DNA of 64,000 nt from Isoetes taiwanensis (GCA_021234155.1 JAJEKV010000032.1:13222283-13286282); one strand, 5' to 3'; shown: positions 1 to 13,200, numbered from the stretch's first letter. Translations and numbers: made by a program. The notes: generated by a model from the letters alone, not told the origin.

Positions 1-1504
1 CCAGCGACTTCGGGAAGAAGATTGAAGAGTCATTGCCAACGGATGTGGATTTCAGGGAAGTATGGGCAAGCCTCTCTAGGGAGGCTAGAACAGATAAAGA
101 GCGGGAAGCCTTCAAACATTATAAGAAGGAGGGCAACCTGTTATACCATAAGAACAAGTTGTGCGTGCCCGAATCATCAGGTGTAAGGAAATTGATCCTC
201 CACGACCGCGCTACTTGATCCAATAGGCGGCCATGCGGGATTCATGAAAACATATTTCAAAGTCTTGTGATTGGCGGGAATGAAGAAGCAAGTAGCTCGC
301 TACATCAAGGAATGTCGGCTATGCCGCCAGACGAAGGCGAAAGCGCCTTGAATCCCGGGGGCATTAGAGCCATTAGCGGTGCCAAACGCTAAGTGGGAGG
401 TGATCGAGCATGGATTTCATCCGGGGCTTCCAAGGACGAGAAGAGGGAAGGATGCTTTGATGGTAGTGGTCGACAAGTTGTCGAAGATGGCACATTTTGT
501 GCCTTGCAGGACCACAGATACGGCTATGGATACAACGGAGCTCTTCACCAAAGAGATCTTCAGGCTTCATGGCATGCCAAGGGAGATTATCTCCCGGGAA
601 CGAAGTTTATGAGTGCCTTTTGGCAAGACCTCTTTGCGACCATTCGGGCCGAAGCTATCCATGAGCACGCGGCGTATCATCCTCGACGGATGGCCAAGCG
701 GGAGCGGACCAACAGGATTTTGGAGGACATGCTACGGAACTATGTCTGGAATAAGCAAGGTATGTGGGAAGAATTTATTCACTTGGTGGAGTTTGCCTAC
801 AATAGCACCAAGCAGGAATCATCCCAAATGTCGCCGTTTATGATTAATTACGGCTATCAATGCCTAACTCCAGACACCTGGCACAATCCCGTGTCAAAGG
901 TAGAAGTTTCACAGCAGATGTTGGCCGACATGCAGCAGCTTGTGGAAGAAGTTCGAGGATATCTGCTAGCAGCAAGGAGTCGACAGAAAAGCATCGCCGA
1001 CAAGCATCGAACAGTCAGAGAGTTCCAAGTTGGAGATGATGTATGGCTCAAGATCAAGGTGAAGCAGACGAAGCTCCGCATCGGAAATTGTAAGAAGCTT
1101 GCTCCAAGGTGGGCTGGACCTTTCAAAATAGTCAAGAGAGTAGGTAATCAATCCTCAAGTTAGATTTGCCAGCACACCTAAAGATTCATAAGGTCTTCCA
1201 CGTGAGTTTGTTGAAGAAGCACACTTCAAATCCAGACGAAGTCTTGGACACTCCAACATTGTTAGAAATGACGGAGGAGCAGCTGGAAATAGTTCCAAAA
1301 TTGATTCTTGATAAAGCCTTCAAGAAAACAAGGAGATCGGAGTTTCTCCAATACTTGGTCAAGTGGAAACACTTGCAAGTGGAAGACGCGACATGGGTAC
1401 TTAAGAAGGATCTAGTAAAGAAGTACCCACAGTTCATGGAGCAATGGAACGACAAGGTCATCTCCGAAGAAATCGGCTCAGGCATGTCGAATTGTGTAGG
1501 TTAA
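1..1504 (+). pseudogene. Ty3/Gypsy integrase and chromodomain (3' part of pol), degenerate
   Basis: This is the 3' end of a Ty3/Gypsy polyprotein, running in from the left edge. Bases 33-218 encode the segment before the integrase zinc finger, and the finger's last cysteines (ECRLCRQTK) are near 310-340. The integrase core follows from about 379: MVVVDKLSKMAHFVPC holds the first catalytic Asp. At about 590-612 the usual second-Asp motif (IISDRG type) is damaged by a small deletion that also shifts frame. The E-region (RTNRILEDMLR) and the C-terminal part (VGDDVWLKI, APRWAGPFKIVKRV) follow to about 1150. After another frameshift, 1166-1504 encodes a chromodomain-like tail (FLQYLVKWKHLQVEDATWV). 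At least three frame breaks and the lost Asp mean it cannot work as an integrase. The integrase closely resembles the minus-strand copy at 5505-6300. Confidence 0.88.
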
Positions 1505-2370
1505 TTCTATGAGTAGTTAAGATTAATCTACGCATGCAACCTATGTTAGGTATGGGTCGCATGCGTTGTTACCGATGATGAGACCACTACGGTGATCTCT
1601 AGGGCGTGGTGTAATGTCAATGTAGGCATGACTGCATTTCCGCTTGGACGAGTGGAAGGTAGATTAGAAAGTCTACTTCTGTCCCACGGAAGTAGACGAC
1701 CTCGAGAGAAAGGAGGTCATTAAGGAATGCATTGATAGGAAAGGCACCTTTAGCCCCATATATGCTTTGATAGGAGGAATCTATCCTTCACGCCCCATAT
1801 ACGGGAAGGATATCCTCCACGCTGGGCAACTAGAGGTGTAGGCATGAGTGGCATATAGGCATGATAGGACGCTGTCTCCATGGCCACGATGGAAGAATCA
1901 TCCTCTTCCTACGCCGGGAGATTAGCCATGCATTCATGTAGATAGGTGGGGTGGTCACCATATAACCAAAATTTTATTAATAAATAAATGGTACTAACGT
2001 AGTGTCGACCTGCAGGCCAATAGAGCGCTCCAAAAGGCAAGGAGGTCGAGCTACGAAGACTTGCAACACAAATTTTGTTGAAATGTATTGCAAGGAATGA
2101 AGAGTACCCCGAACGTTGATTTAAAATTTTGATAAACTAAATTGTCGTGATAAGTGAATTATTGAGTAACTTGTTGTAATGATGTTTTGAATGGATAAGT
2201 TATTTCATAATATAATGGCGTAATAATGTTCTAAAAATATTACCTTAAGGTAATCTTGTGTAAGTATTATAGTAGTATATCGTATGTATCAGGTTGATTG
2301 CAGGTTAGGAAGATCCCAAGGTGGGGAGACCCACGATGCTGCGGACATCATCATTTCAAGGTGGGGAGAA
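1505..2370 (+). other. 3' non-coding region of the Gypsy element, ending in a polypurine tract
   Basis: There is no credible ORF between the chromodomain stop and the LTR. The stretch contains short internal repeats (CCCCATATA near 1754 and 1793, AGGCATGA near 1840). It ends with two similar purine-rich motifs, AAGGTGGGGAGACC near 2318 and AAGGTGGGGAGAA at 2358-2370. The second lies directly against the LTR start and is the expected plus-strand primer (polypurine tract). Confidence 0.7.
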
Positions 2371-3922
2371 TGTGACGTTCCAGCACAGTATACGGTCCCA
2401 GGACGTATACTGTACTGCCTCGTCACGCGTACACGCCACCCCGACTGACGTGTACGCCGACGTGTAGCCAGGTGGGTAGCCCCTAGGGGGCAACTTGCCA
2501 GGTATGTGCATTTATTATTAATGTGCACATTTACCAATGTGCACATTTATTAAGGTGCACACCTTTCTATGTGGGCACATTTTGCCACCTAGCCATTAAA
2601 GGCAAGTGGGCCCATTCCCAATTATCCCACATGCCAAAAAGGGATAATTGGAACCCTAGCCTAACCCCCTTGTCTATTTAGGTAGGGAAACCCTAACTTG
2701 CCTATTTTTCGTTCCTAGGGTTTTAGAGCTCTATTTTGGCTGCCCCAAGAGCCAAAACCGCCTTCTAGAAGCTGTGTAAGCGAATTGCACCATTAGTTCT
2801 CCTTGATTCGAGCAGTTCAGCAGGATGGTGGAACTCAGGTCAGGAGGAGCAACTCAGGGATCTGGTGAATTAATAGTCTAAACCTTCTTCCAGTCCTTAT
2901 ATCAGTAGGTTTAGCCTATTACATCGCCCTTAGCAGCTATCTAGACCTCTAGATACCAGACTCTAACTAAAGAACCTAATTCTATGACATAGATTAGATC
3001 TAGTTCTTTAGCTCTCTGTGATGTATATGGATGATGTGTATCTGTGAGCTCCTTGTATTGGGAAGGGGGGTAGAGACCTCAAGCTTGGTAGTAGATGCTC
3101 CTAGATTAGCCTCTCTAGCACATTGTAAATTCGGCCTGTGTACAAGAACCACACCTGGTTGTGGGTGAAGGGGCCAGACTGGCTAAGAAGGAGGTTTGTG
3201 TTCTGACTCTTGAACGATCCCTCTGGTGTGTAAGGCCTACCGGGGATCATTGTGACTAGGTCTAATGGCTTACCACCGAGTGTGGGTAAGGTATGGGCTC
3301 GACACCCGTGAGGTGGTGTACACCTTCCAGTGGGTTCAGTCGAATAAGGGCAGTGGCTCTCTAGTCACCTTGAGTCAGCATGTAGACCTCTGGAGGGAGT
3401 GATCCCTACCTGCCCCATCGGAACTGGGGAGATGCAACCCAGGAATAGCCCTCTCGGCTATGCATCCGGCGGGCTATAGTCAGGTCCCAACACTTTTCAG
3501 CCTGCTCTGCAAAGTGTGCACAGGAGGGGCGGATGGAGTGGACAACCCTATGCCAGCCAAATCCATTGCCATGAATTCTGTCTGCAATGAACTCTGGAGG
3601 CCCAAGCCGTCAGTCACCCCTTCGAGTCTGAGCCTTGGGTAGGATCCCTATGTATGATGCTGATCATTGTCTATGCAGATGTTGATGCACCACCCTTCGA
3701 GGTGGATATGTGATTATGTATATACTGACATGTATGTTAACGCTTCCGCAGCTAGGTAGGCCCTGAGGGAGACGGGGTAAAATGACCCCTTCACTCTTCC
3801 CACTGGGACTCGTTACGGGTGCAGTGATTGTGGAGGGCCCTGTATCAGTATAGAACTGGTATGGGGGATGAACTCCTGTTTGTATACGGTGAGTGCACCA
3901 TATACGAGTAGGGGACGTCACA
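2371..3922 (+). repeat. LTR of the plus-strand Gypsy element (3' LTR)
   Basis: It starts TGTGACGT immediately after the polypurine tract and ends ACGTCACA, an exact 8-bp terminal inverted repeat with TG...CA ends. The length is 1552 bp. Position after pol and the polypurine tract identifies it as the 3' LTR; the 5' LTR lies outside the window, so LTR divergence and the target-site duplication cannot be checked here. Small ORFs inside it look like noise. No strong TATA box is evident; TCTATTTAGG near 2673 is a weak candidate. Confidence 0.82.
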
Positions 3923-5260
3923 AAAATATCCAATGGTGTAGTCAAAACAGGGTTACCGGACAGATGGACATACAAGAGAGTAATACCCTTACACAAGGAG
4001 GCGATAGGGAGGAACTAGGAAATTACAAAACAATAATGGTAAGCTAGATCTTCGCGAAGTGGTTTGGGAAGGTCTTGGACATAAGTGGAAGTACTGGGCA
4101 AAAACAAAAAAGGTAAAACCACAAGAACAAGCGGGTTTTCGGCCTGAACACTCAACTACAAATCACCTGGTAACCCTCTGAATATTAATAGATCAAAGTA
4201 AATCGCAGGGTAAAAAGAATATGCTGCTTTGTGGATTTTCGAAAAGCATTCGCACTGTCCCAAGAAAAAAGATGTTGTAGAGATTAGTAGACCTAAGGGC
4301 ACCGGAGGGTATGGTAGATACCATCGCACGGTTATATCAGAGAGTGTGTGCCAAAATGGAGCAAGGACATGATTAGGAGCAGAATAATTGATGGGAGATC
4401 AAATGCTATCTGTTCAATATGGTGGTCACGTCAACACAACTGTATGGATCAGAGGCATGGGGATCCGGCCTATCAGACAAGAAATGGGAAAAGCAAGAAG
4501 GAATTTTCAGACAATGGCACAAATAGAAATTCATAGTGCAGACAAACACACCCTTAACAGTCATGGTATATGAGATGGGTCAGAGACCAATGGAGATTAG
4601 AGCCTGGGAACGAACCATCAGATATCTGTTGAAAGATAACATGGGAGGACATACGAGGAAACTATCAACAATTGCAATCCGGGAACGGCCAAACTACACA
4701 TTGTTACAGGTAGCAAATGGTTTAAGGAAGTAGCAGTATAGACCAGAGAGATATGGATGAATCTAAGTGACATACTAAATGAAGGGAAATGGAATGAAGA
4801 CTGGGTTGATAGAGCAACAAGGACGTGGTTACAAAAGCACGGTGGCCCGAAAATACTTTGGTTGAGAGAAGTCTTCAATCCGAATTGACAGATAAGACAA
4901 CAAATATATAGGGACAACCGATTAGGGAAGGCAAGAAGGGACACCCTAGCAGGATTCAGGATGGGAGCCGCGACCTGAAAATTGAGAAGGATAGATGGAG
5001 AAAAGTTTAAAGGGAGAAGCGAATCTGCAGAATTTGTGACACAGGGGGAATAGAAGACGAGAACCACATACTCAATGATTGTACAACATAGGAAGACATA
5101 AGAAGCATATACATGCTTATAAGTTCGGGACAACCAGTAGACATCCTCATGGCAAGAGCGGAGACGAAAGCGGATCTGGCATATGCAATCAAGAAAATGA
5201 TAACTAGGCACCAGGAGGTGCACAAGGAAAAAGGGCTAGTAATATGAGCCACTGCAAATG
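3923..5260 (+). pseudogene. LINE reverse transcriptase to C-terminal zinc knuckle, degenerate
   Basis: Directly after the LTR the plus strand translates, with many stops and frame changes, to a LINE reverse transcriptase. In order: IPLHKGGDREELGNYKTIMV (about 3985), GFRPEHSTTNHLVTL (about 4137) and FRKAFALS (about 4240). A region of RT C-terminal type follows (NTPLTVMVYEMGQRPMEIRA, about 4545-4605). Near 5010-5085 there is a terminal CCHC-type knuckle (CRICDTGGIEDENHILNDC), as at the end of many LINE proteins. The YADD region is not recognisable. No open frame exceeds about 65 codons, so it is a dead copy. Its 5' part is missing exactly where the Gypsy LTR ends, which suggests the LTR element landed inside it. 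Confidence 0.75.
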
Positions 5261-5505
5261 TGGGACATTAAAGCCCGCAATATGCACAGCTAAAAGCTGA
5301 TAACAACGACGCACCCCCGCATGGTCAAGATGCCAACTATAAGCGGGGTGCCGGTATCAATAAAAAATAAGATCAGCCCTCCAAAAAGGCTACAATGAAC
5401 CAATATGATGTGCTAGTAGCACCCCTCTGGGATAGCTCGCTCATGCTACTTCAGTCCGGTGGCCTCAGGGCACTAGGGACACTAATTGTATTCTATTATA
5501 TTCTA
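5261..5505 (+). other. LINE 3' non-coding tail
   Basis: After the LINE coding remnant comes a non-coding stretch ending in repeats of TATTC/TATTA (about 5485-5512). Many LINE lineages end in such short tandem repeats instead of poly(A). Immediately beyond, the sequence switches to the minus-strand Gypsy integrase, so the tail marks the insertion boundary. The exact border is uncertain by about ten bases. Confidence 0.5.
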
Positions 5506-6300
5506 TTATTATTGAGAGACTTCTACTTTGGACACAGGATTGTGTCAAGTATCATGTGTGAGGCATTGATAGCCGTAATTGATCATAAAGGGGGACATCT
5601 GAGAAGATTTTTGCTTGGTGCAACTGTATATAAACTCCACCAAGTATATGTAGTCCTCCCACTTTGATTGCTTATTCCACACGTAGTGCCTCAACATATC
5701 CTCTAGGATTCTGTTTGTCCTCTCCATCTGACTGTCAGTTTGGAGATGATATGATGTACTCATGTAAAGTTTCGTCCCTATGGAAATCCTTCCAAAAGAC
5801 GCTTGTAAACTTCGTGTTTCTATGGAAATGATTTCTCTAGGCATCCCATGCAACCTAAACATTTCCTTCGCAAAAAGCGAGGCGATGTCTAATGCTGTGT
5901 CCGTAGTTCGACATGGCAAAAAGTATGCTATCTTGGACAATTTGTCAACCACTACCATTAAGGAGTCTCGGCCCTTTGTTATTCGTGGATCCCACTTTGC
6001 ATTTAAGACTGATAAAGGTTCAAGAGCTCCCGGAATTCAAAGTTGTTCCGCTTTCGTTTACTAACACAACTGACACTGTCAAATGTAGTTGACGATGTTC
6101 ATCTTCATGCCAGGCCAAAAGTAACTACTTATCTCGAAATAAGTTTTCATGAACCTGCATAGCTGGCTATTGGGCTATTATGAGTATCGTGAAGAATTAA
6201 CTTTCTCACTCCCAATATCTCAGGGACATAAAGTTTGTCCTTGTAATATAAAATATTGCCTTCCTTTTTATATTTCTTATAGGCTTATCTTTCTTTATCA
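5505..6300 (-). pseudogene. Ty3/Gypsy integrase, minus strand, truncated
   Basis: The minus strand encodes the integrase of a second Gypsy element. The zinc-finger region (CQLC remnant near 6080-6100) is followed by MVVVDKLSKIAYFLPC (starts at 5958), REIIS and the E-region RTNRILEDMLRHYVWNKQ. The frame continues to GYQCLTHDT, then after a stop to NPVSKVEVS. The order of motifs and many residues match the plus-strand integrase at 379-960, so both copies belong to one family. As in that copy, the second catalytic Asp is lost (IISIETRS where ISDRG is expected). The coding sequence stops abruptly at about 5505 against the LINE tail; the integrase C-terminus, chromodomain and 3' LTR are missing. 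Confidence 0.85.
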
Positions 6301-6870
6301 GTCCTTGCTTCCTTGCCAAAGGCTAACCCATACTTCCTTTAATTCCACACTAAAGGGAATGGCTTCCTCTATCTTCTTGCCGAATTCTCTTGCCAAAGTC
6401 GATATGGCGTTGCACTGCACTCTGGTCTCCAAAGGTCGACGAGAGAGCGCATCGGCAACCAAGTTTAACTTTCTTAGTTTATATGTTATCTCGAAGTCAT
6501 ACTCTTTGAGGAATTCCATCCAATGTCTTTGCCTCGAATTGAGGAGTAATTGCGTGAAAATGTATTGGAGGCTTTAGTGATCAATGTCTAACTGGAACTT
6601 CCTACCAAGCAAATAATGCCTCCAAATACAAAGAGCCCTTACAACTGCTAGGAGCTCAAGCTCATTCATCGGGTAGCGTTGTACGGCGTCATTCATCTTC
6701 TTGGAGTCGTAGGCGACTACCCTGCCTTCCTGCATGAGCACTTCTCCGATTGCTATCATGCTTGCAGCTGTTGCCACCTCTTTGTATCAGGTAAGGTTAG
6801 CATTGGTGCTGTTGTGAAGGCTTCCTTGAGCTTGTCAAAGGAAGTTTGAATGTTTTGAATCCAATTTTTA
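6298..6870 (-). pseudogene. Ty3/Gypsy RNase H domain
   Basis: The minus strand at 6777-6574 encodes ASMIAIGEVLMQEGRVVAYD, then NDAVQRYPMNELELLAVVRA and WRHYLLGRKFQLDIDH. This is the LTR-retrotransposon RNase H fold, with the Glu of the ELELLA helix and the final D-H. After a stop, 6519-6298 continues FLKEYDFEITYK and NLVADALSRRP, the usual RNase H end and the start of the connection to integrase. The first catalytic Asp region upstream (CDAS type) is damaged. It belongs to the same minus-strand polyprotein as the flanking RT and integrase. Confidence 0.85.
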
Positions 6871-6871
6871 C

Positions 6872-7665
6872 CTAGTCTTTGACTTTCCGATGCTTCGTGA
6901 GGTCAGAAAGAGGAGCTGCCCACTTAGCAAAGTCCTTGACAAGCTTCCTATAATGTCTTGCAAGACCACGAAAGCTTCTTACTTCTGCCACATTTTTTGG
7001 TGCTGGCCAGTTGATTATTGCTTCAATCTTGGACGGGTCGATGGCGATTCCTTCAGTTGACACACATGGCCTAGGTATTCCACCTAAATAACACTTTGAG
7101 AGCTTGCTAAACAAGTGGTGTCTTCTTAACTTCTATAAGACGCTCCTCAAATGGATCACATGTGCTTCCATTGATTCGCTGTAAACCAAGATATCATCAA
7201 AGAAAATGATGGTGAACTCATCTAAGAACTTCCTGAAGATATCTGTTATCAAACGTATAAAAGTTGCTGGGGCATTTGATAGACCAAGGGGCATAACTGT
7301 GAACTCATAGTGCCCATACTGCATTCTGAAAGTGGTCTTATGAATATCTTCCTCCTTCATCCTTATTTGATGATAGCCCGACCCCGACCCGTGCCCCCTG
7401 GAGCTGACCCATTAGGTCATCGGCCCTTGGCAATGCTTACTTGTTCTTTATTGTTTGCTCATTAAGCCATTGATAATGCACATTCTTAGATTTCCACCTT
7501 CTTCTTCATAAAGAGAATGAGAGCTCTGAAGGGCAATATGCTTGGTCAAATGAATCTAAGTTCTAATAATTCCTGTAATTGTTTCTTTAGTTCTGCTATC
7601 TCTGGGGTGCTCATCCTATGGGGAGCCTTGTTAGTTAGCTTGGCATCTAATGTAAGGCAGCAACT
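6872..7665 (-). pseudogene. Ty3/Gypsy reverse transcriptase
   Basis: Reading down the minus strand, 7660-7370 carries the RT N-terminus with stops (STPEIAELKKQLQELLELRF, then ALILFMKKK, then LMGQLQGA). Bases 7360-7133 are open: [26 protein letters not shown], then FFDDILVYS with the catalytic Asp pair. Bases 7114-6872 give the thumb and connection (IEAIINWPAPKNVAEVRSF, GLARHYRKLVKDFAK, LSDLTK). The order matches Ty3/Gypsy RT. Frameshifts separate the pieces, so this is a relic. Confidence 0.87.
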
Positions 7666-8350
7666 TCATGAATTATCGAAACTCCTTACTTAGCTTAGCA
7701 ACTGTCCTAGGTAATTATCTGTTGCTCCTTATGCTTATGATTTGGCTCAATAGCCTCTAGCCTAAGGATGTATTCAACTTTATCCTTCAGGATTCATTTA
7801 TGCAATTGCTTCAAAGACATGCACTGCATTACAGATGGGATTCCCTTACCTTTGACCGCAAAAGGGTTGCCGTTGGAGGCCATGATCGGAATCTCATGTT
7901 TGTCGCAGTCTATCATTGCTTTTGCCAGCTTTGGGAACTCCATCCCAACTATGAGCTCATATTTGCTGATATCCATGACTTTTGCCCCCATGCTCAATTT
8001 GGTTTTGCTTAGGCCTACTGGTTCTGCAAGAGCCAGAACTCTCAAAATTGGGTGGCAAAATGGTGAAAGTAGAATAGGATTTTCTGCTTCAATCTCTGCA
8101 AAAACTATAAATATTCCATCATGGATTGCTTTGCCAGAGATGAGTATCTTTAAAATTACAGTGGTTGTGGTGTAGGATGGGCAAGGGCATGCAAAAGGTA
8201 GGTCAAAAAAATCTAGGATGGTAAATCAATAATGATGGGTGCCTCATATAGGTTGGAATTCCTCAGCTGCATTCCCCTTTGACACATTTCAACAAATACA
8301 AGGCAAATATTATGTCATATCATATTTAAGTGTGAGGATATAACCCTTCA
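7666..8350 (-). pseudogene. Ty3/Gypsy protease C-terminal part and linker to RT
   Basis: Minus-strand 8175-7794 encodes a stretch with YELIVGMEFPKLAKAMIDCD. This matches the segment after the retropepsin active site in Gypsy elements (ILGMDWL ... IDC). The active-site half is not here; a matching protease N-terminal half lies 7 kb away at 15277-15690 on the same strand, beyond two inserted elements. Bases 8176-8350 show nothing recognisable. Confidence 0.65.
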
Positions 8351-8680
8351 GATACTCGTATGTCTCTGAAAGATAATGCCACGGTTCTATTGTGACAGCA
8401 ATAGAACCGACATTCCTTGGATGGGGACGTTCTCCTTCACGTCTCCTATTTATTCAGCCTCTTGTCTCATTTCTAGTCATCGGCGTTCTCTTGAGCTCCC
8501 TTTCATGTTCTCTCTTCTTTGGCTCCTCAAGTTTGCTCCCTTCTCATGAAGCGTTGATGGTCCAAGGTTTTCAGGATGGGCGATCCAGGGTTTCCACGGT
8601 GGGCGATCCATGATTCATAGTGCTGGGTTTCAACATGGGCGATCCATGGTTTCCACGGTGGGCGATCCCTGCGGCGGTCT

Positions 8681-9665
8681 GATTGGGAAAGCATCTGGGG
8701 TTTGGATTGAGCGGGCTTGGTGTGCCTCGGATTCAGATCCTCCAGTCGGCCACTTCTGCTCTGGATTTTTGGGTATTTTGAGTTTGTATATGTTTGTTTT
8801 TTCTTGGCTCTCTGTTCTCTTCCTTCTGCAGGGCCGGCTTGTTCCCTATCTACATCCAGGATGTGCTGTTCGAGTCAATCGATCCTTTGCAGATTCTAAT
8901 CTGAGTCAATCCGTGCTGGTATGATCCTGATCCAGTTTAAGGCGATGTTCTTTGCTGGGTTTGGCCAGTCGCCTGCCCAGTTTGCTGAAGCGGCAGAGCT
9001 CCGCGCCCGCTTAGGATGGGCGACCCATGGGATGGGCGATTCATGGTTCACAGTGCTGGGTTGCAGCATACAGGTTTTGGATCTCTTGATCACTGGGACG
9101 GTGAGTTTTTCAATTGTGGTTCTTGGGACTTGTATTTCATGCACTTCCCTGTTGCAATAAGCAGCTCTGATTGCCATTTCTTTGCCTCAGTTTCTGCCTT
9201 TGGGGCATATAGCCCAGCTTCGATTTGGATTGGGTTGCTGTTGGTTTTTTGATGCAGATCTGCTGATTGGGGAACATCTGGCATTGGTTTGAACGGGCTT
9301 GGCATGCCTCGAATTTGGATTCTCCAGTCGGCTACCTCTGCTCCGGATTTTTGGGTGCTGTCGGTTTGTATAGGTTTGAGTTTTCTTGGCTCTCTGATAT
9401 CTTCCCGCACTGGAGGGCGGTTTGTTTTCTATCCTTTCGACTCAATCGATTGCTTTGAGAAGAATATATCTGAGTCAATTCTGTGCTAAGATGATCAAGG
9501 TCCAGCCTGAGGCGATGATATTCGCTGGGTTCGGTCAGAAGCAGGTCGGCAATCAATTTTTCCTGCCCATGTTTGCACGAAGCGGCAGAGCTCCGCGACC
9601 TCTGCGTTCTTTGCTTAGGGAAGGGGATACCGGGTCGTGGCATCCCAACTATTCGGTATTTCAAA
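8681..9665 (+). repeat. Tandem duplication of about 575 bp inside copy A
   Basis: Two diverged copies lie head to tail: 8681-9050 and 9264-9650. Shared blocks include GAACGGGCTTGG versus GAGCGGGCTTGG (about 9291 and 8717), TTTTCTTGGCTCTCTG (about 8800 and 9378) and GCGGCAGAGCTCCGCG (about 8990 and 9582). The offset runs from 571 to 583 bases. A short motif, GGGCGATCCATGG or a variant, also recurs four to five times between 8577 and 9045. Confidence 0.75.
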
Positions 9666-10279
9666 TTTCCTTGGTTTTGGTTAGCATGGTCTAGTTTTTG
9701 CATATGCCCATGTAGTTCCCTATATACGTGGTTCCTGCCTAGTCTTTTTTGGCATGATAGGTGGGGGTCTTCTATTCTCGCTGCTTATCAGGTTTCTTTC
9801 TCGCTATCCCATGTTGTTGTCTGGATGTCTTGCATTTTTTATGCTTTCCTCCTCTCTTCTGCGATCCCAAAACTATGTCGTCCAAAGCATTACGTTTTCT
9901 TTCTTGTTTGTCTTTTTTCGTCTCGCATTTTTTCCTTACCTCTTTTTGTCTCACTTGTCTTAGTTTTTTCTGATTGTCATCTCTCCTTCATTTGTTCATC
10001 TCATCTTTTGACTCCTCGTTGTCCTTTCCGCCTTGTTAGTGTCGGTTGCTTTCGGCCTTTTATTCTTGTTTGTTTTGATTCTGCGGGCTTCCCCACAGGT
10101 TTTCTTATTTCTACGTGTTTACATATAATTTCTTAGCCCTTATACATATAATTTCTTAGCCCCTATGGTTATCTCATATTCTAATTTATTACGGGTTACC
10201 TGATTTTTTTTCCAAGCCACTCCTATGGTCATCTTGCTCTTTTAACCTCGTTTGCTCCTATGATCGAGTTTCTTTTTTG

Positions 10280-13200
10280 CTTTACATTTCCTTCCATGTA
10301 TCTCAAGATATCCCCTTCGGCTTGTTTCATTTGGATATCTTCTATTTTTTATGCTTTCAGGTTTATCTTCCACATTTGTCTCTAAGCATCACGTGCTCCT
10401 TTTGTTCGAGTCGTCCTCTGCATCTTGTCTACCTTTTATGCTATCTTGGTTCTCACTCTTGTCATGAATTATTGTGCACGTCCTATAGTATGCTCTATTT
10501 CATGTTTTTTCTCGCGAATTCCAATAGATGAACTTACTTAACAACTTTCTATGGTTTTACCGGCATGTTTTCGTTCTATAGAATGCTATCTCTTCAGATT
10601 TCTTTGTTATGTTCCAGTGTGCAATTGTCGCTATGGTTTACTAACGCATATTGACCTTTTTGTCATGCAATGGGGGTTTTGCCCCGTAGCGTCATTTCAT
10701 TGTTTCCGAGAGTCGCGTCCTCCTTCTTTTTCCATTTAGGCTCGCCTAGCTAATTTGTTGGTTACGTAAATCGTCTCTTCTATTGTTTTTGCATTATTAG
10801 TATCTTTCTTAGGGGTCGTTTTGGACATGAATGTTCTTTCTTTTCATATCGTCATGAGTGTTTCCTTTCCCTTGGAATGTGTTATCCTCTAGTACTCCGT
10901 GGATGCTTGCTCGATGTCTCCTTTCGGGTTTTTTCTGGTCCCTTCACTCCCTTGTGAATACTTTCTCCGGGATTATGGCTCTTGTTTCCAACGTTAATGT
11001 GGTAGGGTATATGCTCTTTTTCCTGTGTGTTCTAGTGTCTGTGCAAATTGTTTTTTCGGTTATGGTGTTGGTCGTATGTATTCGCTAGATCGGTGCATGC
11101 TCCTTTCTATAGCTTCTCTGCTCTTGCTCATGGAGGTCTTTGAGGGCCTGTTCTTGCTCTTTCCTCAGGTTTCTCTCATGGTTGCCTTTGTGGGCTTGTT
11201 TGGCGTTGCATTATACGTCCTTACATTATGTGACTTTAACTATGTTGTCCCTATGTACTCTGTTCTCTGTTCACGATCCCTTTATTTTCTTGTTCTTTTC
11301 TATTCTATTCTATTTCACCATTTATCTTGTTTGTCTCCTTGTATTGCATGTTGATCCTTATCTCTTGATCGACACTCCTTGTTCCTCCTTTTTCTCTCAC
11401 TTACCCTCTTGAAGCGTCTTTGGTTTCCATACGGATCATCTAGGAGCATTGTTGTGCGTATCCACAAAGGTCTTATTTCTCAGGGTTTTGGCGGCCTTAG
11501 TAGGGGTTTGTTTGCAAGCATGCTTTCTTTGATCCCATATCCACTTCTCGCATGCAGGTTTACAATGGGTTTTTAAATCAGTTATTTCTTAGTTTCTCTG
11601 CGAGCATATTCTCTTTGATGTCATAGTCGATTTCTTTGCCACATACTCTCTTTGATCTCATAGTCGACTCTTGCAAGCATATTAGCATGACTTCTCAATT
11701 ATGTAGTTCGACATCTAGTTTATTTGTGTATATTGGCACAATTATCTTTCTTTAAGTATCTTATGTGTGTTGATTCGTATTTTCGATATTGTTCGTTTTT
11801 CGCACATTGATTTGTTTCTTTGAGTTTAAGCTCATTCTATTTTCCTCGTAACATCATGATTTCACAATCATTGCTCGATTGTTTCGGCTTTTTATGTTTG
11901 AGGTGTTTGGCTTTGGTAGGAGCATGTTTAGCCCCATTGTCTCTTGTCTTCCTTTATTCATGTTTCTTCGTTGGATTCCTCAACTTCCGTTACTCTTTTC
12001 TGTTTTATTGCTCCATGTTGCCCTTTTTGTCACCTTGATAATATTGTTCTTCTTACTCTCCCACATGCGTTGTGTTTTTTCAATCCTATTAGTTATTTGT
12101 GCCCTATTGCCTCGCAGACCCCTTTTTGCCATTGTCACAGTTCTCTTATTTCTCTTTTTGACCTTTGCTTTTCGGGTTTATCTCATTCATGTATTGCCAT
12201 TACATGCTTCCACATTTGCCTCTAAGCGTCACGTGCTTCTTTTGTTCTAGTTGTCGTTTGTCACTTAACAACTTTCCATGGTTTTACTGGTATTTTAGTA
12301 ATAGATTGTTATCTCCTCGAATTTCTTTTATATGTTGCGGTTTACAATTGTCACTATGGTTTACTAGTGCATGTTGATTTTTGTTATCTTATGGAGGTTT
12401 ATCTCATGACACCTTTTCGCTATTCTAAGAGTCTCATCCTTTATTCCTTAGGTTCTTCCGCTCGTTTTGTCCTGTTTTTACATAAATCGTTTCTTTTGTT
12501 GTTTTTACATTATTAGTATCTCTTTTTACATGGGTCGTTTGGGACATGGATGTTCTTTCTTGAGTTCATATCATTTTGAGTTTTTCCTTTCCTTTGAAAA
12601 GCGTTATCCTCTAGTATTCTGTGGTTGCATGTTTTATATCTGCTTTAGCTTTTTCTGGTGTTTCGAGATTACTTCACCAGTATTTCATATTCTAGGGCTC
12701 TTGTTTCCAACATCATGATTGGTAGGTTTGATGCTCTTTTTGTTCGTATGTTCTAGTGTTATGATTATGCGAATCATGTTTTTGGTTATGGTGCTATTGT
12801 ATATATTCACTAGATCTATGCATGCTGCTTCCCGTAATTTTTCAGTTTGTTCTCATGAAGGTCTTCGAGGGCCTATTCTCGCTTTTTCCTCAGTGTTTCT
12901 TGTGGCTGCCCTTACGTTAGATATTTGTGTTATGTGACTGCATTATGTGACATTCACTATGTTGTCCTTATGTACTCTGTTCCTTTGTTCACGATCCCTT
13001 TATCTTCCCATTATTTTATCCTTATGTTTGGTTCGTCTCTTTGGTCCTTTACTCGTAATTTTCCTTCTCGAAACGTCTTGGTCATTCTTGATAGATCTAT
13101 GCATCTTTGCTTCCGTAATTTTTCGGTTTGTTCTCATGAAGGTCTTGAGGGCCTATTCTCGCTTTTTTCCTCAGTGTTTCTTGTGGTTGCCCCTACGTTA